From: Pseudomonas karstica
GTDB lineage: Bacteria > Pseudomonadota > Gammaproteobacteria > Pseudomonadales > Pseudomonadaceae
DNA length: 64,000 bases
Assembly: GCF_009707515.1 (NCBI RefSeq)
Contig: NZ_WLYI01000008.1
Location: 1 to 64,000 of the forward strand
Direction: 5' to 3'
Positions 21,611 to 29,989 of the stretch are shown here, piece after piece; the stretch's first letter is position 1, and the number at the start of each line of letters is the position of its first letter. The notes beneath the pieces were generated by a model that saw only the letters and a list, made by a program, of their open reading frames with translations, had not been told where the DNA came from and ran no database searches. The translations under genes were made by a program, and so were the position numbers.

Positions 21611-22177
21611 CGCTGGCGCAGCCTGCGATCGGCTGCGCAGCAGTCGCCTGGGCCTTGAAATGGCTGAAGGTCCTTCGGCCCTTATCGCAGCCTCGTGCCT
21701 CGACAGCGGCTACAAAGACCGCGCCGACCTCCTGTAGCCGCTGGCGCAGCCTGCGATCGGCTGCGCAGCAGTCGTTTGGGCCTTGAAATTGTTGAAGGTC
21801 CTTCGGCCCTTATCGCAGCCTCGTGCCTCGACAGCGGCTACAAAGACCGCGCCGATCTCCTGTAGCCGCTGGCGCAGCCTGCGATCGGCTGCGCAGCAGT
21901 CGCCTGGGCCTTGAAATGGCTGAAGGTCCTTCGGCCCTTATCGCAGCCTCGTACCTCGACAGCGGCTACAAAGACCGCGCCGATCTCCTGTAGCCGCTAG
22001 CGCAGCCTGCGATCGGCTGCGCAGCAGTCGTTTGGGCCTTGAAATGGCTGAAGGTCCTTCGGCCCTTATCGCAGCCTCGTGCCTCGACAGCGGCTACAAA
22101 GACCACGCCGATCTCCTGTAGCCGCTGGCGCAGCCTGCGATCGGCTGCGCAGCAGTCGTCTGGGCCTTGAAATGGCT
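21611..22177. repeat. Tandem array of 128-bp units (4.4 copies) built from REP sequences
   Basis: The segment starting CGCTGGCGCAGCCTGCGATC recurs at 21611, 21739, 21867, 21995 and 22123, exactly 128 bp apart. The last copy is cut after about 55 bp. Copies differ at only a few positions. Each unit contains two inverted REP-like parts, one around GATCGGCTGCGCAGC and one ending GACAGCGGCTACA, so the array is a chain of REP doublets. It fills the gap between agtD and the alcohol dehydrogenase. The rest of the gap (21511-21610 and 22178-22206) shows no gene. Confidence 0.92.
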
Positions 22178-22206
22178 AACCTCCATGGTTGACTGGGTCA
22201 CCGTCG

Positions 22207-23031
22207 TTAGACTTGAGCGGTGCGCAACTTCTCGCTGCGCCCGCGTAACCACTCCAGGGTCAACAACAGCACCACCGAGAATGCAATCAACAAGGTCGCC
22301 GCCGCCGCAATCGTCGGGCTGAGGTTCTCGCGGATGCCGCTGAACATCTGCCGGGGCAAGGTCGCCTGTTCGGGACCTGCAAGAAACAGCGTTACCACCA
22401 CCTCATCGAACGAAGTGGCGAAGGCAAACAACGCGCCAGAGATCACTCCCGGCGCAATCAACGGCAAGGTCACCCGCCGAAACGCCGTCAATGGCGATGC
22501 CCCGAGGCTGGCCGCCGCCCGCACCAGGTTATGGTTGAAGCCCTGTAGCGTGGCCGACACGGTAATGATTACGAAGGGCACGCCCAGCACCGCGTGTACC
22601 ACGATCAACGAGAAGAAACTGTTGCCCAGGCCCAGCGGTGCGAAAAACAGGTAGCTGGCCACGCCGATAATCACCACCGGTACCACCATCGGCGAAATCA
22701 CCAGGGCCATCACCAGCGCCTTGCCGGGGAAATGCCCGCGGGTCAGGCCGATCGCCGCCAGCGTGCCGAAGATCATGGCGAGCACGGTTGCTGCCGGGGC
22801 GACGATGATGCTGTTACGCAGTGCTCGCATCCACTCCGCCGAAGCGAAGAAGTCCTGATACCAGTGCAACGAGAACCCTTGCAAGGGGTACACCAGGAAG
22901 CTGCCGGAGTTGAACGACAGCGGAATGATCACCAGCACCGGCAGGATCAGGAACAACAGGACCAAGCCGCAGAAAATCCGCAGGCTGTAGAACCAGATCC
23001 GCTCAATGGGGGACATGTAAGGGCTCAGCAT
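22207..23031 (-). CDS. agtD: ABC transporter permease, AgtD-type (PotC family)
   Basis: Second membrane subunit of the ABC importer, 274 residues with about six hydrophobic segments. The permease EAA-like motif is seen as LVRAAASLGASPLTAFRRVTLPL. It is the last gene of the agtABCD-like operon, 13 bp after agtC. The locus order (two-component pair, ATPase, binding protein, two permeases, then rpe-gph-trpE) matches the PAO1 agt locus, described there for 4-aminobutyrate and 5-aminovalerate uptake (from memory). The substrate here is inferred from that synteny. Confidence 0.85.
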   Translation of the reverse strand: MLSPYMSPIERIWFYSLRIFCGLVLLFLILPVLVIIPLSFNSGSFLVYPLQGFSLHWYQDFFASAEWMRALRNSIIVAPAATVLAMIFGTLAAIGLTRGHFPGKALVMALVISPMVVPVVIIGVASYLFFAPLGLGNSFFSLIVVHAVLGVPFVIITVSATLQGFNHNLVRAAASLGASPLTAFRRVTLPLIAPGVISGALFAFATSFDEVVVTLFLAGPEQATLPRQMFSGIRENLSPTIAAAATLLIAFSVVLLLTLEWLRGRSEKLRTAQV

Positions 23032-23044
23032 CGCAAAGTGCTCC

Positions 23045-24292
23045 TCAGCTCAAACGCAGGCGGCTGGCGCCCACCAGCCAGTTGTAGATCAGGTACAGCA
23101 CCACGGTCGCCAGCAGCAGCAAGCCGCCCAATGCCGTGGCCATTCCCCAGTTGATGCTGGTGTTGGTATAGAACGCGACGAAGTAGCTGACCATCTGATC
23201 GCTCGGGCTGCCCAGCAACGCTGGCGTGATGTAGTAACCAATTGCCAGAATGAACACCAGCAGGCAGCCGGCGCCTACGCCCGCATAGGTTTGCGGGAAG
23301 TACACTCGCCAGAAACTGGCAAACGGGTGACACCCCAGGGAAATCGCCGCCCGCATGTAGGTCGGTGAAATGCCTTTCATCACGCTGTAGATCGGCAGAA
23401 TCATGAATGGCAGCAGGATATGCACCATGGAGATGTAGACCCCAAGCCGGTTGAACACCAACTCCACGGGTTTATCGATCAAACCCATGCCCATCAGCGC
23501 ACTGTTGATCAGCCCTCCGGACTGCAGCAACACAATCCACGCCGCAACGCGCACCAGCACCGACGTCCAGAACGGCAATAACACCAAGATCATCAACAGG
23601 TTGCTTTGCCGGGCCGGCAAGTTCGCCAGCAGGTAGGCCAAGGGATAGGCCAGCAGCAAGCAACACACGGTGATCACCAGGCCCATCCAGAATGTGCGAG
23701 CAAAGATATCCAGGTAGATCGCCTGGTCTGGGGTCGTCGGTGCCAGTTCGCCGAGGTCGTCGATACGGTGGTCGACGGCCGCCAGCAAGTAATAAGACGT
23801 CAGGCTGCTGGTATTGCGGCGAATCACCTGCCAGTACGCCGGGTCGCCCCAACGCTCGTCGAGGTTTTCCAGCGCTTCTTTATAAGAGGCGGGCGTTTCA
23901 TTGAACGGTAGCGCCCGCGCGGTTTTGGTCAGCAGGCTGCGATAGCCGGCCAGTTCCATGTTCAAGCGTTTGGACAAATCACCCAGGGTCTGGTTTTTTC
24001 GCGCTTCACCCAGGTCCTCGCTGAGTGCCTGATAGACAGGCTCACCGGGCAACCCGCGCCCGTCCCAGGCGGTCACCGCCACTACCGTGCGCGGCAGGCC
24101 ACCCACCACTTCCGGATTACCGACGCTCTTGTAAAGCAGCGCGACGATGGGCACCACAAACACCAGCACCAAGAACAGCACCAGCGGCGCGATCAAGGCC
24201 TGGGCCTTCCAGCGATTGAGCCGCTCGGCACGGGCCAGGCGCTGTTTCAAGGTGAGGCTGGTGACCTCGTTCGAGGGAACGGCGATGGCCAT
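23045..24292 (-). CDS. agtC: ABC transporter permease, AgtC-type (PotB family)
   Basis: First membrane subunit of the importer, 415 residues. A first membrane helix at about residues 32-55 is followed by a long non-membrane segment to about 195, longer than in E. coli PotB. Five more helices follow, with the EAA-like loop YMRAAISLGCHPFASFWRVYFP. It lies 154 bp downstream of agtB, and that gap holds a REPIN, while agtD follows after 13 bp. Confidence 0.85.
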   Translation of the reverse strand: MAIAVPSNEVTSLTLKQRLARAERLNRWKAQALIAPLVLFLVLVFVVPIVALLYKSVGNPEVVGGLPRTVVAVTAWDGRGLPGEPVYQALSEDLGEARKNQTLGDLSKRLNMELAGYRSLLTKTARALPFNETPASYKEALENLDERWGDPAYWQVIRRNTSSLTSYYLLAAVDHRIDDLGELAPTTPDQAIYLDIFARTFWMGLVITVCCLLLAYPLAYLLANLPARQSNLLMILVLLPFWTSVLVRVAAWIVLLQSGGLINSALMGMGLIDKPVELVFNRLGVYISMVHILLPFMILPIYSVMKGISPTYMRAAISLGCHPFASFWRVYFPQTYAGVGAGCLLVFILAIGYYITPALLGSPSDQMVSYFVAFYTNTSINWGMATALGGLLLLATVVLYLIYNWLVGASRLRLS

Positions 24293-24323
24293 GGTTAACT
24301 CCGCAGTTAAAAGGTAACACCTC

Positions 24324-24430
24324 CCCTGTAGGAGCGAGCTTGCTCGCGAAAAACCTGAGAGCGCCGCGTCAAACCAGACAAGCTGCGTTTTCGTTAACGC
24401 TCTTCGCGAGCAAGCTCGCTCCTACAAGGG
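24324..24430. repeat. REPIN between agtB and agtC
   Basis: CCCTGTAGGAGCGAGCTTGC at the left is inverted as GCAAGCTCGCTCCTACAAGGG-type sequence at the right. Inner inverted parts (TCTTCGCGAGCAAGCTC against its left partner) give a long cruciform. It lies inside the transcribed agt operon, right after the binding-protein gene. Confidence 0.85.
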
Positions 24431-24446
24431 CAAGCGGCGTGACGGC

Positions 24447-25487
24447 TTACTTGGCCGCCCAGGAATTGAAGCGCTGCTCCAGTTGCTCGCCGTTATCCGC
24501 CCAGAAGCTGACATTGATCTGCACCTGGTTGGCGATATTTTCCGGCGTGGTGGGCATGTCCTTGAGCACATCCTTGGCCAGTAACGGCACGGCGTGGGTA
24601 TTGGCCGGGCCATAGGCGATGTTTTCCGAATAGATCTTCTGCTGCTGCGGTGCGACCGAGAAGGCGATGAACTTCTTCGCCGCTTCAGCACGACCCTTGG
24701 CCAGGCCTTTCGGAATCGCCCAGGCGTCAAAATCGTAGATGCCGCCGTTCCACACTACTTTCAGGTTGCTCTCTTTCTGCACCGCAGCAATCCGGCCGTT
24801 ATAGGCAGAGCTCATGACCACATCGCCAGAGGCCAGGTATTGCGGCGGTTGGGCTCCAGCTTCCCACCACTGAATCGATGGCTTGAGCTCATCGAGTTTT
24901 TTGAAGGCGCGGTCCTGGCCGTCTTTGCTCGCCAGCACCTTGTACACATCCTTGGGCGCAACACCGTCCGCCATCAAGGCGAACTCCAGGGTGTACTTCG
25001 CGCCTTTGCGCAAACCGCGCTTGCCCGGGAATTTTTTGGTGTCCCAGAAATCCGTCCAACTGGTGGGTGCGGTTTTCAGCTTGTCGGCGTTGTACGCCAG
25101 AACGGTCGACCAGACGAAAAAGCCTACACCGCAAGGCTGGATTGCGCCCTCCACATAGTCGTCAGTCTTGCCGAACAGTGTCGGGTCCAGGGGCTCGAAC
25201 ATGCCTTCGTCACAACCACGGGACAGTTCCGGCGACTCCACTTCCACCAAGTCCCAGGACACGCTCTTGGTGTCGACCATGGCTTTGACCTTGGCCATCT
25301 CACCGTTGTATTCACCCGCGATGATCTTGCCGTTGCCCGCGCTTTCCCACGGAGCGTAGAAGGCCTTGGTCTGCGCCGCCTTGTTCGCGCCGCCAAAGGA
25401 CACGACCGTCAGGTCCGGGCCTGCCATGGCCTGCGAGGCGCCCATCAAGCCAATGGCCAGGACGGAATACTTCAGGGATTTCAACAT
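24447..25487 (-). CDS. agtB: Periplasmic substrate-binding protein of the Agt-type ABC transporter
   Basis: Binds the transported amino acid or amine in the periplasm; PotD/PotF-like family, 346 residues. A signal peptide ends near residue 23 (GASQAMAGPD). The conserved N-terminal piece LTVVSFGGANKAAQTKAFYAPWE (shown here only as a family landmark, about residues 26-48) is typical of this branch. The ATG at 25487 is preferred over one five codons upstream because GGAGAGAA precedes it. It follows agtA by 43 bp. Confidence 0.88.
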   Translation of the reverse strand: MLKSLKYSVLAIGLMGASQAMAGPDLTVVSFGGANKAAQTKAFYAPWESAGNGKIIAGEYNGEMAKVKAMVDTKSVSWDLVEVESPELSRGCDEGMFEPLDPTLFGKTDDYVEGAIQPCGVGFFVWSTVLAYNADKLKTAPTSWTDFWDTKKFPGKRGLRKGAKYTLEFALMADGVAPKDVYKVLASKDGQDRAFKKLDELKPSIQWWEAGAQPPQYLASGDVVMSSAYNGRIAAVQKESNLKVVWNGGIYDFDAWAIPKGLAKGRAEAAKKFIAFSVAPQQQKIYSENIAYGPANTHAVPLLAKDVLKDMPTTPENIANQVQINVSFWADNGEQLEQRFNSWAAK

Positions 25488-25530
25488 TATTGTTCTCTCC
25501 ACGTGCAGGGTTGGTGAAGCCAGGGGGCGA

Positions 25531-26643
25531 TCAATTCGCCTCTAGAAGTGGGTCGAGCGCGCGAACGTGCTCGACTTGCCAGCCAATCGGTACCACGTCG
25601 CCGACCGTCAATGCCGGGTCCAGTTCGGCGATCGGTTGTTTCACGAAAAAATCGGGTTTGCCGCAGACTTCCAAGCGCACACGAACGTGGTCGCCCAGGT
25701 AGATAAATTCCGCAACCCGTCCGGAGAAGCGGTTGACGCAGCGTTCGCTGGAGCCATTGAGACTGACCCGCTCCGGGCGCACCGACAGGGTCACCGGGCC
25801 ACCGACCTGGCCGACATTCACCGCCAGCGCCTCGACCTTCTCGCCTCGCGCCAGCTCCACCACACAACGCTCGCCGGTGTGGCTGTGCAGTCGGCCGTTG
25901 AGGCGATTGTTCTCGCCGATGAAATTGGCGACGAAGGTGTTTTTCGGCTCTTCATACAAAGTGCGCGGGGAGGCAATCTGCTGGATTTCACCCTGGTGAA
26001 ATACCGCCACCCGGTCGGACATGGTCAGCGCTTCACCCTGGTCATGGGTCACGTAGACCACGGTCACGCCCAGGCGCTGGTGCAGGTGCTTGATCTCCAT
26101 CTGCATGTGTTCGCGCAACTGTTTGTCCAGGGCGCCAAGGGGCTCGTCCATCAGCACCAGTTGCGGCTCGAACACCAAAGCCCGGGACAGGGCTACGCGC
26201 TGTTGCTGGCCGCCAGAGAGTTGCGCCGGATAGCGCTGGGCGAAGGCGTCGAGCTGGACCATGCTCAGCACGCGCTTGACCCGTTCGCTGATATCGGTCT
26301 TGCTCAACCCGCGTACCGACAGCGGAAATGCCAGGTTCTCGGCCACGGTCATGTGGGGGAACAAAGCGTAGTTCTGGAACACCATGCCAATGTCCCGCTT
26401 GTGGGGCGGCACGTTGTTGATGGAGCGACCGGCCAGTTGGATTTCGCCAGCAGTCGGGTTTTCGAAGCCTGCAAGCATCATCAGGCTGGTGGTCTTGCCG
26501 GAACCGGATGGCCCGAGCAGGGTGAGGAACTCGCCTTTGCGGATCTCCAGGTTGAGGTCTTTGACGATCAGGTTCTCGCCGTCGTAGCTCTTCTGCACGC
26601 CACGAAAGCTGACCAGCACATCATTTGAATCCACCTCGCTCAT
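25531..26643 (-). CDS. agtA: ABC transporter ATPase, AgtA-type (PotA family)
   Basis: Energy-coupling ATPase of the importer, 370 residues. It shows Walker A GPSGSGKTT (about residues 42-50), the Q-loop, the signature LSGGQQQRVALSRAL, Walker B LVLMDEPLGALD and the H-loop VYVTHDQGEAL. A C-terminal TOBE regulatory domain follows (about 290-370). The frame is open 60 codons upstream into the leader, but the ATG at 26643 has an AGGTG site and the family N-terminus. It is the first gene of the agtABCD unit. Confidence 0.9.
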   Translation of the reverse strand: MSEVDSNDVLVSFRGVQKSYDGENLIVKDLNLEIRKGEFLTLLGPSGSGKTTSLMMLAGFENPTAGEIQLAGRSINNVPPHKRDIGMVFQNYALFPHMTVAENLAFPLSVRGLSKTDISERVKRVLSMVQLDAFAQRYPAQLSGGQQQRVALSRALVFEPQLVLMDEPLGALDKQLREHMQMEIKHLHQRLGVTVVYVTHDQGEALTMSDRVAVFHQGEIQQIASPRTLYEEPKNTFVANFIGENNRLNGRLHSHTGERCVVELARGEKVEALAVNVGQVGGPVTLSVRPERVSLNGSSERCVNRFSGRVAEFIYLGDHVRVRLEVCGKPDFFVKQPIAELDPALTVGDVVPIGWQVEHVRALDPLLEAN

Positions 26644-26870
26644 ACCCGCACCTTTTTGTTTTTGGACTGCTGTGGAGCAAGCGTAGTCCAGGTACAAGGC
26701 CCCGGAAATCGGGGCCGGGGAGAGATTGGCATCAGCGTAATGGAAGGTTCGGGGTAGGGATTGCCCTACACGGATGGCGGGCACTGGACAGTGCAGTTGC
26801 AAGCAGCACGCTACAAGCGGCAAGAACGGGCATCGCGGCGCTCAGGCGGTAGTCGCAAACAGGTATGAGG
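26644..26870. promoter_or_regulatory. agtR-agtA intergenic region with leader hairpin
   Basis: This 227-bp gap probably carries the agtA promoter. A perfect 7-bp stem, GGCCCCG (26698-26704) and CGGGGCC (26710-26716), lies in the leader about 55 bp before the agtA start. A single copy of a GCTACAAGCGGCAAG-type repeat (26794-26824) resembles the arms of the repeat at 43392-43494. Confidence 0.5.
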
Positions 26871-27500
26871 CTATAGGAGCTTGTGCTCCATCGCGTATTT
26901 CACCAGTTCCGCCAGAGAGGTGATATTGAGCTTCTGCATCAACCGCGCCTTGTGGGTGCTGATGGTCTTGCTGCTCAGGGCCAGTTGCTGGGCGATGTCA
27001 TTGACGTTGGCGCCCTGGGCCAGGCGCTCGAACACCGAAAACTCCCGCTCCGACAGCAGCGCGTGTAACGGCCGGCTATCGGTAAGGCCGACTTCGAAGA
27101 CCATGCGGTCGGCCAGGTCCGGGTCGATGTAACGCCCACCCGCCGCCACCTTGCGGATCGCCGTCAACAGCAGTGCCGGGTCGCTATCTTTGGTGGCGTA
27201 GCCGGCCGCGCCGACTTTCAAGGCACGGGCAGCCATTTGTGCTTCGTCGTGCATCGACAGCACCAGGATCGCCGGAGGGTTGTTCAGTGCGCGAATGCGC
27301 GGGATGGCCTCCAGGCCGTTGACACCCGGCATGGAGATATCCAGCAGCACCACCTCGCACGGTACCTGGCGCAGTGTTTCCAACAACTGTTCACCATTGC
27401 TCGCCTCCCCAACAACCACCAGGTCTTTGGCCAAGCCGATCAACTGCTTGATGCCTTCACGAACGATGGTGTGGTCTTCAGCTACCAGTACGCGAATCAC
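26871..27500 (-). CDS. agtR: Response regulator, AgtR-type (NarL/FixJ family)
   Basis: DNA-binding response regulator of 209 residues. The receiver domain has the acidic pair E8/D9 and the phosphorylation site D54 (VLLDISMPG). A LuxR-type helix-turn-helix lies at about residues 145-195 (LSEREFSVFERLAQGANV..., SSKTISTHKARLM). It is 24 bp downstream of the sensor kinase gene and upstream of the ABC transporter genes. By synteny with PAO1 agtSR it should activate the transporter in response to 5-aminovalerate or GABA; this is inferred. Confidence 0.87.
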   Translation of the reverse strand: MIRVLVAEDHTIVREGIKQLIGLAKDLVVVGEASNGEQLLETLRQVPCEVVLLDISMPGVNGLEAIPRIRALNNPPAILVLSMHDEAQMAARALKVGAAGYATKDSDPALLLTAIRKVAAGGRYIDPDLADRMVFEVGLTDSRPLHALLSEREFSVFERLAQGANVNDIAQQLALSSKTISTHKARLMQKLNITSLAELVKYAMEHKLL

Positions 27501-27524
27501 GGGGGTTTCCTCTTCTTGTGGTTA

Positions 27525-29912
27525 TCAGTCCAACGGCACCGTCACACTCAAGGTGGTGCCCTCCCCCAGCGTGCTGTCCAGGCTCAACTGCCCGCCCATG
27601 ATCAGCACCCGCTCGCGCATGCCCACCAGGCCGAATGACACCGGACGTCCTTGCGCCGGCACAAACCCTGCGCCGTCATCGCTGATGGTCAGCCGCAGGT
27701 TCGAGCCTTCCACCGCCAAGGTCAATTCGACAGTATGCGCCTGGGCATGGCGCATCACATTGGTCAGCGCCTCCTGCAGTATCCGAAACAACCCGATCGC
27801 CTTGACATCGCTGATTGCCGGCAGGTTGTCAGGTACCTGTACCAGGCAGGGAATCTGCGTGCGCGCCTCGAAGCGCCGGGCCTGCCATTCGATGGCCGAG
27901 GCAATTCCCGCGTCGAGAATCGGCGGGCGTAGCGCAGTGGCCACGTCGCGCACCAGTTGGAACAATTGGGCGATCAACCGCTTCATGCTATTCAACCGGT
28001 CATGCAAGCCTGGGTCCAACTGCGCATAGGCCAGCTCGCACATGGAGGTCTCCAGCTTGAGCACCGTGAGCATCTGTCCCAGCTCATCGTGCACTTCCCG
28101 GGCGATTCGCGCTTTCTCTTCCTCGCGCACGTTTTCCAGGTGAGCCGACAACTCGCGCAGTTGTGCGCGAGAAGCATCCAGCTCCAGCTCGACTCGCTTG
28201 CTCTCGGTGATGTCCCAGACAATCCCGTCCCATACCACTACGCCGTCTTCCAGGCGCCGGGTAACCGCCTTGATCTCGGCCCAGCGTTGCTCGCCCTGGC
28301 GCGTAAGGATTCGACCTTGCCACGACCAGTTGCTTTCGGTGTCGATGGCCTGGTCCTGGGTGCGGTGATAGCTGGCCCGGTCGTCCGGGTACACCAGGCT
28401 GCGAATACCCACATCCCGATGACTGAGCACCGCCGGGGAATACCCCACCAGGCGTTCGCTGCCTTCGCTGATATAGGCAAAATCGAGCTCGTCGCTCAGC
28501 GGCAAGCGCTCCAGGCGAAACACCAGCCCCGGGACGTTGGCGGCAATGCCCTGCAGGCGTGCTTCACTTTCCTGCAACGCGGCCAGGGCCCGACGTCGCT
28601 CGGTGACGTCATTGAGATAGACCACCAGGTATTCGCCGCCGGCAAAACGCAAGAAACTCAGGGAGACATCCGCGGGCAACACGCTGCCGTCCGCCCGCAC
28701 ACACTCGGTGGCGAAGCTTTGCGGCCCGTCCTCGCTGGCCCGGGCGCGTTTCCACAGGTTAAGCCAACGGTCCATGGTCAAGGTTGGATCGAAGGTGATC
28801 AGCGGTCGCTCGATCAGCGCGCCCTCGGTGTAACCGAGCAGGGTGTGCGCCGCCACATTGGCGTAACGCACATGGCTGTCCCAATTGACCCAAAGGATGC
28901 CGACGGTACTTTGGTCGATGGAAAATTGCGTCAGCCGCAACGCTTGCGCACCTGCGGCGCGGACGGCGCTCTCTTCCCGGTCGGCCAGTAACGCCTGCTC
29001 CAACCCGCGATGCTGGCGCCGCTGCCAAAACACCATGGCGAGGCTGGCCAGCAGCAAAACCCCCAGCAGCACACTCAGGTTCTGCCAGAAGCCAAGGGAT
29101 GTTGCACGCTGTGGGTATTTGGGTTGCAGCCAGCGCGCATGCAACTGGTCCAGATCTCGAGCCGGTATCGCCCGCAAAGCACTTTCCATGATGTCGGCCA
29201 ACAACGGCCAGTCACGCCGGGTGGCCACTCGCAACAGCTGCGGCAGCCCAATATCCCCCACCACCGCTAACCCGGCGAATTCCGCTTCCCCCGACAAACG
29301 GCTCAACTGCGCCTCGCCAATGACCGCATAACGGGCCTGTTGGCTCACCAGCAGTTGCAAAGCCTGACGCTCCAGAGGCACACCTTGCAGGTTGAGGTTG
29401 GGATAGTTGCTGTGCAGGTAGTCGGCCACTACGCCGGGCATGCGCACGGCTACCCGGGATTTCTCGTCGATTTTTTCCAGGTCCACCGTCCCGCTGCCAT
29501 CGGGAATGCCAACGATGAGCTGCGGCACCCGCATATAAGGGTCGGAGTACAGCCACAGGCGCAATCCGGCCGGAGTTTGTACCAAGCCAGGTGCAAGGTC
29601 GACTTCACCGTCGCGCACAGCGGCGTCCAGTTGCTCCTGATTGGGAAAGTTGCGCCAGGTCAGCTCAATGCCCAGCGCCTTGGCCAGCCATTGCATCAAC
29701 TCGACATTGGCCCCGGACAAGCGCTGCAAGCGTCGGTCGTATTGCGCATAAGGCGCCTGCAACACCAGGCCGACGCGCAAGTCCGGGTGCCTGGCCAACC
29801 ACTCACGCTGCTCTGCATTGAGCTGCGCCAGGGGCGTAACCGGCGCGGGCGCAGCACCCGCCGCCAAGGGAATGCACAAACAGCCGATTACCAGCAGATA
29901 GCGAAAACCCAT
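27525..29912 (-). CDS. agtS: Sensor histidine kinase with periplasmic binding domain, AgtS-type
   Basis: Membrane sensor of 795 residues. After a signal peptide (1-20) comes a periplasmic SBP_bac_3-like ligand-binding domain (about 40-265), one membrane helix (274-296), two PAS domains (about 325-440 and 450-570), a HisKA_3 dimerisation domain with the phospho-acceptor His608 (AREVHDELGQ), and an HATPase domain with Asn718, DDGAGF (745-750) and GLVGMRER. The binding domain suggests direct sensing of a small amine or amino acid in the periplasm. Its partner gene follows after 24 bp. The ligand is inferred from the PAO1 locus. Confidence 0.87.
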   Translation of the reverse strand: MGFRYLLVIGCLCIPLAAGAAPAPVTPLAQLNAEQREWLARHPDLRVGLVLQAPYAQYDRRLQRLSGANVELMQWLAKALGIELTWRNFPNQEQLDAAVRDGEVDLAPGLVQTPAGLRLWLYSDPYMRVPQLIVGIPDGSGTVDLEKIDEKSRVAVRMPGVVADYLHSNYPNLNLQGVPLERQALQLLVSQQARYAVIGEAQLSRLSGEAEFAGLAVVGDIGLPQLLRVATRRDWPLLADIMESALRAIPARDLDQLHARWLQPKYPQRATSLGFWQNLSVLLGVLLLASLAMVFWQRRQHRGLEQALLADREESAVRAAGAQALRLTQFSIDQSTVGILWVNWDSHVRYANVAAHTLLGYTEGALIERPLITFDPTLTMDRWLNLWKRARASEDGPQSFATECVRADGSVLPADVSLSFLRFAGGEYLVVYLNDVTERRRALAALQESEARLQGIAANVPGLVFRLERLPLSDELDFAYISEGSERLVGYSPAVLSHRDVGIRSLVYPDDRASYHRTQDQAIDTESNWSWQGRILTRQGEQRWAEIKAVTRRLEDGVVVWDGIVWDITESKRVELELDASRAQLRELSAHLENVREEEKARIAREVHDELGQMLTVLKLETSMCELAYAQLDPGLHDRLNSMKRLIAQLFQLVRDVATALRPPILDAGIASAIEWQARRFEARTQIPCLVQVPDNLPAISDVKAIGLFRILQEALTNVMRHAQAHTVELTLAVEGSNLRLTISDDGAGFVPAQGRPVSFGLVGMRERVLIMGGQLSLDSTLGEGTTLSVTVPLD

Positions 29913-29989
29913 GATCCACGTCTCACGTCACTGACAAATACTGATCAACCCATTACGCTGCCAGAACCACTTCTGGCCGGAAATAAACG

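Noticed and set aside
21611..22177. CRISPR array
   Set aside because: The whole 128-bp unit repeats without unique spacers, and there are no cas genes.
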